Part shown: positions 26,000-35,000 of the stretch, piece after piece
How positions within the stretch are numbered: position 1 is the first letter of the stretch
Layout of the letters: each line of letters begins with the position of its first letter
Source of the DNA: Ignavibacteriales bacterium
Lineage (GTDB): Bacteria > Bacteroidota > Ignavibacteria > Ignavibacteriales > Melioribacteraceae
Assembly (NCBI GenBank): GCA_016177735.1
Contig: JACOUS010000013.1
Coordinates: forward strand, 1-64,000
DNA: 64,000 nucleotides
Direction: 5' to 3'
Program-made: the position numbers and the translations under genes
The notes under the pieces: generated by a model
Told to the model about the DNA's origin: nothing
Databases searched by the model: none
Seen by the model: only the letters and a program-made list of their open reading frames with translations

Positions 26000-27793
26000 T
26001 TAGTCTTCAATTTGTAATACTGCCAAAAATGCTTCTTGCGGAATTTCAACATTTCCGACTTGCTTCATCCGCTTCTTTCCTTCTTTCTGTTTCTCAAGCA
26101 ATTTTCTTTTACGCGTAATATCACCGCCGTAACATTTTGCAAGCACGTTCTTCCGCAAAGCTTTTATGTTTGTACGCGAAATAACTTTCGTACCGATTGC
26201 CGCTTGTATGGCTATCTCGAACATCTGACGTGGTATCAAATCTTTCAGCTTGGTGCATACTTTCTGTCCCCACGTGTAAGCTTTCTTTTCATGAACAATA
26301 ATTGAAAGAGCATCAACCTTTTCGCCGTTCAACATAATATCAAGTTTAACAAGATCGGATTCGCGGTAGCCGATATATTCGTAATCGAACGAAGCATATC
26401 CGCGTGATATAGATTTCAGCTTGTCGTAGAAATCAAAAATAATTTCCGAAAGCGGAAATTCAAATTGTATATCTGCACGAGTCGGATCGATGTACGTTGT
26501 ATTTTTATAAACACCCCTTTTTTCAATCGCAAGCTGCATTAAGTTCCCAACATATTCGCTCGGCGTAACAATCTGCGCTTTAACATACGGCTCTTCAACT
26601 TTTTCGATATCGCCTTGAAGAGGCATCTCAGCCGGATTATCAACAATAATTTTTGAGCCGTCTTTTTTGGAAACCCAATACTCAACGTTCGGAAGCGTTG
26701 TAACAATTGATTGATCAAACTCGCGTTCCAATCTTTCTTGCACAATTTCCATGTGAAGCATACCAAGAAATCCGCATCTGAAACCGAAGCCAAGTGCCGC
26801 AGAAGTTTCCGGCACAAAACTGAGCGCCGAATCGTTCAATCTGTATTTATCGAGTGCATCGCGCAAATTTTCGTAATCATCGGAATCGGTTGGATACAAC
26901 CCGCTGAACACCATCGGTTTAATATCTTTATAACCCGGCAGCGGATTTAATGCGCCGCCGCGAGTGTGTGTTACCGTGTCGCCAACTTTTGTATCGTGAA
27001 GTTCTTTCACACCGGCAATTAAATAACCAACGTTGCCGGCTTTCAATTCACCGGTTTTAATTCTTGCCATCCGCAGTGTGCCGACTTCTTCTGCAAGATA
27101 TTTTTTACCGCTCGCAAAAAAAGTAATCTCATCTTTTTCTTTGATCGTTCCGTTAACAACTCGGATATATGCAACTGCGCCGCGGTATGAATCAAAAACC
27201 GAATCGAATACAAGCGCTTGCAATGGAGCGTTTTCATTGCCAACCGGCGGCGGAATTTTTTGCACAACCGCTTCAAGAATTTGCTCGATGCCAGCTCTCG
27301 TTTTTGCACTCGCAAGAATTATATCTTCATCTTTGCATCCGATCAAATCAATGATCTGTTTTTTCACAACATCAACCATTGCGCTCGGAAGATCAATTTT
27401 ATTTACTACCGGCAGAATATCGAGCCCGGCGTCAATTGCCATGTAAAGATTCGAAATCGTCTGCGCTTCAACGCCTTGTGCTGCATCCACAACAAGAATA
27501 GCGCCTTCACAAGCGGCGAGCGAGCGCGATACCTCGTATGAAAAATCAACATGCCCTGGTGTATCAATCAAATTAAGCGTGTAAGTATTTCCGTCTTGTG
27601 CGGAATATTTCATTTGTATCGCATGAGATTTGATTGTAATACCACGTTCACGTTCGAGGTCGAGGCTGTCGAGTAATTGTTCTTTCGCCTCGCGCTGTGA
27701 AATTGTATGCGTGAATTCAAGCAGTCCGTCTGCTATTGTAGATTTACCGTGATCTATGTGAGCTACTATGCAGAAATTTCGAATGTTTTGCAC
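26000..27793 (-). CDS. lepA: Elongation factor 4 (LepA)
   Basis: The 597-residue translational GTPase matches the usual LepA length. It has the G1 motif [16 protein letters not shown]2 [11 protein letters not shown]3 [12 protein letters not shown] and G4 NKIDLP, then EF-G-like domains II, III and V, and ends with the LepA-specific C-terminal domain ([20 protein letters not shown] and [20 protein letters not shown]). It binds ribosomes and is thought to help recover stalled or mistranslocated complexes or aid ribosome assembly. It probably shares a message with lepB. Confidence 0.97.
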   Translation of the reverse strand: MQNIRNFCIVAHIDHGKSTIADGLLEFTHTISQREAKEQLLDSLDLERERGITIKSHAIQMKYSAQDGNTYTLNLIDTPGHVDFSYEVSRSLAACEGAILVVDAAQGVEAQTISNLYMAIDAGLDILPVVNKIDLPSAMVDVVKKQIIDLIGCKDEDIILASAKTRAGIEQILEAVVQKIPPPVGNENAPLQALVFDSVFDSYRGAVAYIRVVNGTIKEKDEITFFASGKKYLAEEVGTLRMARIKTGELKAGNVGYLIAGVKELHDTKVGDTVTHTRGGALNPLPGYKDIKPMVFSGLYPTDSDDYENLRDALDKYRLNDSALSFVPETSAALGFGFRCGFLGMLHMEIVQERLEREFDQSIVTTLPNVEYWVSKKDGSKIIVDNPAEMPLQGDIEKVEEPYVKAQIVTPSEYVGNLMQLAIEKRGVYKNTTYIDPTRADIQFEFPLSEIIFDFYDKLKSISRGYASFDYEYIGYRESDLVKLDIMLNGEKVDALSIIVHEKKAYTWGQKVCTKLKDLIPRQMFEIAIQAAIGTKVISRTNIKALRKNVLAKCYGGDITRKRKLLEKQKEGKKRMKQVGNVEIPQEAFLAVLQIED

Positions 27794-28164
27794 TTCTTTC
27801 CTTTTACTTTGTCACTTTTGGCTGAATCATTCCTATGGGAGTTACTTTGGCACTTCGCAACTCAGGCACTCTGTTACTGTCTTTGCAAATATTGCGGCGA
27901 AATATAATTATAATGCGAAGGTTTTACAATTTGCTGGATGTGAGACAAAAAATGTTAAATGGGAAAAGGAAGATGGGAAAAGGAAGATGGAAAATGGAAG
28001 ATGGAAAATGGAAGATGGAAAAGAATTATTTGCGAGCCTTGCGCGTCAGCCCTTCGGCAAGCTCACGACAAGTTTTTGTTCAGACAAAGAAGATGCTATT
28101 TTTAAAGTAAGAACATCGTGTCTTTCTTTTTGTTAATTTTACGTTATACAGATATTCGGAATTT
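27794..28164. other. Divergent intergenic region with tandem repeat
   Basis: This 371-base region separates lepA (minus) from the propeller gene (plus), so it must hold two promoters. It contains a purine-rich 14-base tandem repeat (27961-28025). Several short open frames cross it, but their translations are low-complexity read-through of the repeat, so I call no gene here. Confidence 0.5.
27961..28025. repeat. 14-bp purine-rich tandem repeat
   Basis: Four units of 14 bases follow each other: GGGAAAAGGAAGAT twice (27961-27988), then GGAAAATGGAAGAT twice (27989-28016), then a partial unit to about 28025. The plus strand is entirely purine except for the T at unit ends. Such arrays tend to vary in copy number between strains. 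Confidence 0.85.
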
Positions 28165-29964
28165 ATGAAACGACTAATCTTAATAATCATTCTTCTCGCT
28201 TCCGTTGCTTCAAAAGCACAGACCACAAAATTTGCATTTGTACACAGTTCATTTAATGTAACAAATTCTACAGCACAGATCGATTCATTGATATCCAAAT
28301 TGAATGCAGACTCATCTCTTTCGTTTGTCTGTTTTGTAGGAACAGCGGGTGAGGCATTCGGCACCACACAAGATTTTGGAAATTTTAAACTTGCACTTGA
28401 TAAACTAAACAAGCCGTACAACATCGTTCCGTACCAAAAAGAGTGCAGAGATTACAACTGCTTCGCAAATTTTCTCGAATATTTCGGTGATGATAAATTT
28501 GTTATCAACGGCGGAAGTTTTGTTTTCATCGGCATCAACCCGGCACTTCCCTTTTCCAATATTATTCACTACACAATCGAAAATTTGAACTGGCTCGAAG
28601 AGACGCTCGATACTTTCTCGCTTGCAAAAGAAATATACTTTATCTCGCCTATTCCATTTGACGAAATAGGCAACAGCAGAGCAGTCCTTTCATTGCTCGC
28701 AAAAAAAAATATTAAGCTTATAATCAGCGGTAACGCGGCGAAAAATCAACAGCAAAATATTTTAGGAATTAATGCGATTGATTTGAGAAATTCTTTTGAA
28801 AGCGAGAGCACAACCTTTTCGATATTCAACATCACAAAAGATTCTGTGATTGTATATCAAACAGAAAAAGTTTTGGCGGCATTCGATAAAACAATTCAAC
28901 AGCAGATAGAAAACTCTGCAGAAATTGATTACGAAAATTTTTCTGCTGAAGTAAAAACAAAAATTGACCTCGCCTCAACGCTCGGCGGTTCGCTTTATTG
29001 GGAAGACAAAATTTTCACCGCCGAAGAATCCGGTTTGATTAGCTGTTACGATACAACCGGCACTCTTCTTTGGGATTACGATACTTACGGCACTCTAATT
29101 TCAGCGCCGGTCATTTCCGACCGCTTGTTAACTGCCGCAACTGCCAATGGCGATATTATTACACTCAGCGCAATTTCCGGCGAGCAGATTCAATCAATCG
29201 GTTTCGAACAGAACATAACAACAGATTTAACTGTGCTTGGCTACACCGGAAATAAAATTTTAATGATACCGAAACTCACGAAATCCAACAGCGCACTAAT
29301 TTTCGGGACTGCGTCGGGAAAAATTTTCTGCTACGATCTCGAAACTCTCCAAGAATATTGGGTTAACGAAAGCGCAAAGGGAATGATCAAAACAAAACCG
29401 CTGGTTGTTGAAAATAAAATTTTGTTCGGCAGTTACGACGGCTACATCTACTGCATCGATTCGCGGAGCGGACTGCTGATTTGGCGGTGGAAGGAAAAAG
29501 CAGAAACAGATTTTTCTTTTGCACAAATTTTATCGGACGGCAAACGCGTCTTTGCCGTTTCCAATAACGGTACAACTTACTGCATTGATCTTCTGCTCGG
29601 CAAATTGATCTGGAAAAATGAAACGAACATTGCACTCCAACATATCGGTTTTTCTGTCGATAAAAAAAGTTTGTATCTAAAATGCGCCGGTAAAAAAATA
29701 TGTCGTTTGAAATCGGATAACGGAAAACTTGAAAAAGAATTTAAGGTAGCACAAGAGTTTGATAATTCTTTCGACTCTATTTTAGAATTGAACGGCACTA
29801 TTATTTATTCAAATAGAGGAACACTTTATTCGGTAAATGAAAAATCGAAAGAAGAAAAACTCGTGCACATCGATAACGCGCCGGTAATTGCTTTGGAAAA
29901 GATTAATAACAAAATATTTGCTGCAACACTTGACGGAAGAATACTACTCTTCACTTTGAGGTAA
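28165..29964 (+). CDS. Exported PQQ-type propeller protein with degenerate phosphoesterase-like N-terminus
   Basis: The 599-residue protein has a signal peptide (about residues 1-19, ending SKAQ). Residues 20-220 follow the strand order of calcineurin-like phosphoesterases (KFAFVHSSFN, SLSFVCFVGTAGEA, FVINGGSFVFIGIN, NIKLIISGNA), but the metal ligands expected in DxH, GDxxD, GNH and the later histidines are absent. From about 260 on it has PQQ-type beta-propeller repeats, such as GLISCYDTTGTLLWDYDT, GKIFCYDLETLQEYW, GYIYCIDSRSGLLIWRW and GTTYCIDLLLGKLIW. It probably acts in the periplasm or at the surface as a binding or scaffold protein. The phosphoesterase relationship is by eye and moderately certain; the propeller is clear. 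Confidence 0.75.
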   Translation: MKRLILIIILLASVASKAQTTKFAFVHSSFNVTNSTAQIDSLISKLNADSSLSFVCFVGTAGEAFGTTQDFGNFKLALDKLNKPYNIVPYQKECRDYNCFANFLEYFGDDKFVINGGSFVFIGINPALPFSNIIHYTIENLNWLEETLDTFSLAKEIYFISPIPFDEIGNSRAVLSLLAKKNIKLIISGNAAKNQQQNILGINAIDLRNSFESESTTFSIFNITKDSVIVYQTEKVLAAFDKTIQQQIENSAEIDYENFSAEVKTKIDLASTLGGSLYWEDKIFTAEESGLISCYDTTGTLLWDYDTYGTLISAPVISDRLLTAATANGDIITLSAISGEQIQSIGFEQNITTDLTVLGYTGNKILMIPKLTKSNSALIFGTASGKIFCYDLETLQEYWVNESAKGMIKTKPLVVENKILFGSYDGYIYCIDSRSGLLIWRWKEKAETDFSFAQILSDGKRVFAVSNNGTTYCIDLLLGKLIWKNETNIALQHIGFSVDKKSLYLKCAGKKICRLKSDNGKLEKEFKVAQEFDNSFDSILELNGTIIYSNRGTLYSVNEKSKEEKLVHIDNAPVIALEKINNKIFAATLDGRILLFTLR

Positions 29965-29967
29965 ACT

Positions 29968-30615
29968 TTGAAAAACTTTGACGGAATAATTTTTGATATT
30001 GACGGCACATTGGCTGAAACACACGAACTGATTTTTGCGAGCTTCAATCATATTGCCGAAAAATATCTGCACAAAAGATTAAGCAACGATGAGATTGTAG
30101 CGCTTTTCGGTCCGACCGAAGATGTAATATTGAAAGAATGGATGAAAGAACATTACGACGCCGCACGTGTTGATTATTATTATTTCTACGAATCGCAGCA
30201 TCAAGAATTGGCAGATATTTTTCCGGGTTTGCACGACACCATCGCAATGATAAAAAGTAAAAACATACCGCTCGGAATTTTTACCGGCAAAGGGAAGGAC
30301 TCATCGCTCATTACACTCAAAGCTATCGGTCTGCATAAATATTTTGATCTCATAATTACAGGAGATGATGTTACGGCACACAAACCTTCGCCGGAAGGAA
30401 TTAACAAATTTACTGCCGCTTACAACCTTGAGCCGCAGCGAGTTTTGATGATCGGCGATACAATTCATGATGTGATTGCTTCGCGCGATGCCGGTGTTAT
30501 GTGTGCGCTCGTTTTATGGGATGAATATTCACGAAGTAAATATTCGGACGTTGATGCGGATTTCGTGTTCAAGTCGGTGGAAGAGTTTAATTTGTTCATC
30601 GGCAATGATATTTAA
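29968..30615 (+). CDS. HAD-superfamily phosphatase (phosphoglycolate-phosphatase-like)
   Basis: The 215-residue enzyme has all four HAD motifs: FDIDGTLAETHE (nucleophile Asp), IFTGKGKDS, the Lys in HKPSPEG, and MIGDTIHDVIASRDAG. A helical cap lies between motifs I and II, as in the Gph/PgmB group. It dephosphorylates a small metabolite, perhaps 2-phosphoglycolate or a sugar phosphate. The start is TTG at 29968, supported by GAGG at 29958-29961 that overlaps the end of the preceding gene; there is no in-frame ATG before motif I. Co-transcription with the upstream gene is likely. Confidence 0.88.
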   Translation: MKNFDGIIFDIDGTLAETHELIFASFNHIAEKYLHKRLSNDEIVALFGPTEDVILKEWMKEHYDAARVDYYYFYESQHQELADIFPGLHDTIAMIKSKNIPLGIFTGKGKDSSLITLKAIGLHKYFDLIITGDDVTAHKPSPEGINKFTAAYNLEPQRVLMIGDTIHDVIASRDAGVMCALVLWDEYSRSKYSDVDADFVFKSVEEFNLFIGNDI

Positions 30616-30638
30616 GAATCATCGCACACAAAATAATC

Positions 30639-31379
30639 ATGACAAAAAAAGAAGAACTGACTCAAAAACTAAAATTAATTGTTAACGACCGGAAAAAGTT
30701 AGAGCAGTTCATTCTGAAAAATTCTAATCTCCCCGGACCAAGAGGAAACATTGAACTCGCATTTGCACTCGCGGAAATATTCGACCAGATTGATGTTTTA
30801 TTTGATTGGCTAAAAATTACGGAAGAGGAAGCCGACACCAACAATCCGAAAGCATTTTTACCGTTCTGTGCCGCAGTTTGTCTCGGAAAGATTTATACAA
30901 AAAAGAAAAACAAAAAGATTATCACGGTTCTGAAAAAATCAGCCAATGACGGCAGATGGCGCATGAGGGAGGCTGTAGCGTTCGCATTTCAAATTATCGG
31001 CGAAAATAATTTTGACGAGCTAAAAAATATTTTCTCTGAGTGGAATAACAAGTCGAACAATTTTGAAAAGAGAGCAATACTTGTTTCGCTCGCACATCCA
31101 AAATTTTTGAACGAAGGGAATGCAAAATTCTGTTTCGAAATTGCTGAAGTAGTTTTAAAAGAAATGAATCGTGAAAATAACTTTGATGTTTTGCGGAAAG
31201 GTTTGGAGTTTACGATCAGCGTGTTTGCGGCAGCAAATCCAAAGCTGGGTTTCACTTTTATCAAAAGATGGATCGGCAAAGACAAAGTGATTGATAAAAT
31301 AATGAAAGAAAATCTTAAGAAGGATCGGCTTGTTAAAAAGAATCCCGAAGAAGTAAAAAAGATATTGGAAAGTATTTAG
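30639..31379 (+). CDS. HEAT-repeat-like helical protein
   Basis: The 246-residue protein is helical throughout and contains segments typical of HEAT/DNA-alkylation-repeat folds, notably ANDGRWRMREAVAFAFQIIGE at about residues 103-123 and FEKRAILVSLAHP. No enzyme motif, signal peptide or membrane helix is visible. It may recognise DNA or a protein partner. It follows the HAD gene by 23 bases on the same strand. Function unknown. Confidence 0.7.
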   Translation: MTKKEELTQKLKLIVNDRKKLEQFILKNSNLPGPRGNIELAFALAEIFDQIDVLFDWLKITEEEADTNNPKAFLPFCAAVCLGKIYTKKKNKKIITVLKKSANDGRWRMREAVAFAFQIIGENNFDELKNIFSEWNNKSNNFEKRAILVSLAHPKFLNEGNAKFCFEIAEVVLKEMNRENNFDVLRKGLEFTISVFAAANPKLGFTFIKRWIGKDKVIDKIMKENLKKDRLVKKNPEEVKKILESI

Positions 31380-31477
31380 GTTCTCCCATAGCAAATTCAT
31401 CCCTAGAGCATCTATCTGATTCAGCCCAAATTTAAACCTATATTTCGACCGGTATTAAGACATTGATCGGAGACAAA

Positions 31478-31768
31478 ATGAAAGAGATATCTATTTCAAA
31501 CGATATAATTCCGATCGGACGATTCAAAGCCGGCTTAGCAAAATATCTTCAAGAAATTCAGCAGAAAAAAAACTCGCTTATAATCACGCAAAACGGTAAA
31601 CCGGCTGGCGTACTTATCTCCCCTTCCGAATTTGATGAATTGAGACAGATAAAATTATTCATCGGTTCAATTTCCCTTGGATTATCAGATTCCGAAAAAG
31701 AGGATGTGTTATCAACGGCTCAGCTTAGAAATGAATTAAAGAAAACACGTTCAGGCAACCAAAGTTGA
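31478..31768 (+). CDS. Type II antitoxin, Phd/YefM family
   Basis: The 96-residue protein has the Phd/YefM N-terminal DNA-binding fold: IIPIGRFKAGLAKYLQEI, then NSLIITQNGKPAGVLISPSEFDEL, followed by a tail expected to wrap the toxin. It should neutralise the adjacent RelE/ParE-type toxin and repress the operon. ATG 31478 is chosen because CGGAGA lies about seven bases upstream; an ATG five codons earlier lacks a site. Its TGA overlaps the TTG start of the toxin by three bases. Confidence 0.88.
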   Translation: MKEISISNDIIPIGRFKAGLAKYLQEIQQKKNSLIITQNGKPAGVLISPSEFDELRQIKLFIGSISLGLSDSEKEDVLSTAQLRNELKKTRSGNQS

Positions 31769-32037
31769 AAATCTACTGGACAAAAGAAGCTATGAGTTGC
31801 CTTCAAAAAAATGAAGCATCTATCGCACAAGATAACCTGCTTGCAGCTGCCGAATTTGTGGATAAATTAATTTCTGCTGCCGAAACATTAGTTAATCATC
31901 CTGAAAAAGGGAGAGTTGTTTCTGAATTGGCTCTTGAAAACATTAGGGAATTACTATATAAAAATTACAGAATTGTTTATCTGACTAAAGAGAAATCTAT
32001 TGACATACTTACTGTATTTGAAGGGTACCAATTATAA
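31765..32037 (+). CDS. Type II toxin, RelE/ParE family
   Basis: The 90-residue protein fits the RelE/ParE fold: IYWTKEAMSCLQKNEASIAQ at the N-terminus, a helical middle, GRVVSEL, then IRELLYKNYRIVYLTKEKSIDILTVFEGYQL, where the Arg and Tyr residues are those usually used for mRNA binding or cleavage in RelE-like toxins. Toxicity could be by ribosome-dependent mRNA cleavage or gyrase inhibition. The gene begins with TTG inside the antitoxin's last codons (TTGA overlap), which keeps toxin translation low and coupled. The gene looks intact. Confidence 0.88.
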   Translation: MKIYWTKEAMSCLQKNEASIAQDNLLAAAEFVDKLISAAETLVNHPEKGRVVSELALENIRELLYKNYRIVYLTKEKSIDILTVFEGYQL

Positions 32038-32097
32038 AAAAAAGAAGAGATACTAAAAACATAGATTTAACTGCAATGTTTGAAAAGAACATGAGTT

Positions 32098-35000
32098 TTA
32101 TCTAACAACCGCCAGCTTTTGTACCGCAGTAATTATTTCACTCCCCTTTTTCAAAATTATTTTGTAAAGGTAAACACCGTTGGCAATCAAATCACCGTCT
32201 TCATCGCGACCATTCCAATAGATGCGGTTAAAATCATAATTCAGTTCGGATGAGCTTTTTGTTATTTCTTTTATCATCCGCCCGGCAAGTGTGAAGATTT
32301 TTATTTTCAATTCATCGGGAATTTGTGTTAGCTTAAAAGTAAAATATGTTTTGTTTGCAAAAGGATTAGGATAGTTATAAACATCCAGTAACTGCACATC
32401 GTTTGCAACGGAAAATGTTTTTGTTAACGTAACGTTTTCTAATTCGTTATTGTAAATATTTTTTGCAATGATTTTTAATTCGTGTGCGCCGTCTTCAAGT
32501 TCTGCATTATAAAGAATAATCACTTTCGGATTAGCCGGGGAAAAGCTCCAGCTAAGTTTTGCATTCTGGAAATAATCGATTCTAATATTATCAAGAAAAA
32601 TTTCAACGGCGGAAGTATCATTCACCGGCAGAATTGATTCATCTGAGACTTCAATTTTAATTGACGGATTTGGCGATATAAAATCCCCGTCAGAAATATC
32701 AACATCATCAAACTTTACATCCAGTGCGGGCAAAGACGAATCACGTTTGATAAATACATCCGCAGAGTAATAGTTGTTGTCTTCGTACCGTTCGTGGATT
32801 ATATTATCCGCGTCAATCACAATTCTGAATTGAGTATCATCGCTGTCATTGTTTGTATTAATCGGCACATCTATTTTTATTTTCATTTCCTTGCCAAGCG
32901 AGTCAATTGTTTGCGTTAAAATATTCTCGACAGAATAATCTTTTCTAACCGTTTCAACAGTTATCTTAAATTTTTCTGCTGAAGTTTCACCAACATTGTA
33001 AACATAAAACGAGAGCAGAGCAGTTTCGCCTTGCTGTAATGTGTCTTTATCAACTGCGACTGTTTGATAATTTATGCCAAGCTCTGCTAAACTGTTGTAA
33101 TCAACACTGATGGTTTGCAATGACGGAGTTTCGCCGGTTGGTGACGCCGTGTATTCGCAGAACAATTTTATTGTTGAATATTTTGGAGCATCAACAAAAC
33201 TCAAATCAATTTTCCCTCCGCTCAGCGAAAGATATTCTGTTGTATCAACATCTCCGGATATATTTTGCAGAAGCAATCTGTATTTAATCTCAGAGCCTGC
33301 CGGAGTGTTCTCTTTAATTTCTGCCGTGTTAAATTTTTCTGCCGGACCGATCGAAGGCGTTATGTAACAGCCGGTGTTGTTCATAATTTCAGGTTGTAAA
33401 TTCAATTCAACAGAGCCTTCATACGGTCTGCTGAAATTTTCAGGCACCGTGCCGGGAGCCGCGCCTTTCCTACCGATAATTGCCCACGAACCTCTGAATG
33501 TGAGACTGTCTATATATTTACTGCCGAGACTTTTAATTTTATTTCTTAATCCGGTAGAACCGACAGAACCTTCATCGGCAACTGCAATCAATACTAAAAA
33601 TTTTGCACTGAGTGTATCGAGAAAATGAATATACTCTGTTGTTGTGTTTTCACTGCTGTAAAAATCAAAAAGTTTGTACTGAACAAAATCATAAGTTTTG
33701 CTATCAAGCAAACAGACATGATGCCCGTTGATTGTATTTTCGGGAATCAAATTCTGATTGTTGATCGAAATGATTGCGGTTTTGCCGTCGTAGTATCCGG
33801 CAGAAAAAACTCTGATATCTATTTTCTTTTTGGCAAGTTGCAATGCGTTGCCCGGGTATTCAACATTTTGTTTTTCACCCGAGGCAAAACTTGTATTATC
33901 TGAAATAGAAAAATCTTTTTGACTGCCGACAACAAACGACTTAACAGCTCCATACTCACTTTGATCTTCCAATTTAGTTTTCAACCAGTAACGTTCACCC
34001 TTTTGTAAATCGCTTAAATCAATTTTTGTATAGAAAGTGTCTAAGCTGACATTAAGATTTGTGTGATCGGGAAAATCAGGAGTTCGGCTTAACAGAATAT
34101 TTATTTTCTCAGATTGTTGATCTTCAGAAGGACTCAAAATCGTCAGTTCATTTTCGATTTCATTCTCGACTTCATAATTCAAATTCGTACGCAGACTCGA
34201 GTTGTACACATTAAAAGTGAACCCGGTACTGTTATCGCTTTCGTATATCTCATCAATTGCATTTTCATTATCCAGATCAACAAAGAGCCGGTGTTCGCCG
34301 GGTCTTTCTTTGACCGGCAGCTTTACAATTATCGAATCACCGTTCAACGGAAGATTTTTTTCAATAGTTTTTTCGAAGAGGATAGAATTCAGATGAACAT
34401 CTTTAATATAAATTTTGAATCCACTCTTTTCGGTTTTCCCAAGATTCACAAATTTAATTTTTACTTCAACACTATCTTCACTGCTTGATGGTTTCTGTTC
34501 GCTCAAAACAATTCCGGTTGAATTGATATTCAAATTCGGTTTCTGTGGAATCGGAAGCCGAACGACCGGATCGCCAATCAAAGTATTCGTCAACGTGAAC
34601 AATTGATTTACAGTATTACTTCCATATTGTTTTATTAATTCTATTTTAGATCGATTCAAAGCCTCGCAAATATTGGTGACCCCTTTGTCCAAAATTTGCT
34701 CATAAAAAAGTTTCGGAGCCGTAATTGCGGTCGATAAAAAACCAAGCGAAGAATTTCCGACATATGCGATTGCTTGCCCGTTCTGCGATAACAAAAACAA
34801 TTGCGAAAAAGATTTGATATCCGGCTCGGCAAAACGCGCAGTTGAACATCCGAAATCCGTAATCAACGGATATCGGTTTGATTTGTTCATAAGCTGCGAA
34901 GGTTCGGTGATCGAGTTATCCCATGTTTGTGTTCCGCTGTGACCGAGATATGAAATAAAAACGCTTCCTTCATCAAGCGTTTGCTGAAATTGCTGCGGTG

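Noticed and set aside
27961-28025. CRISPR-like array
   Set aside because: Units are 14 bases, directly adjacent and without spacers, and no cas gene is present.
27768-28136. Open frames of 91-122 codons on the plus strand between lepA and the propeller gene
   Set aside because: They read through the tandem repeat and give low-complexity peptides; no start signal or family.
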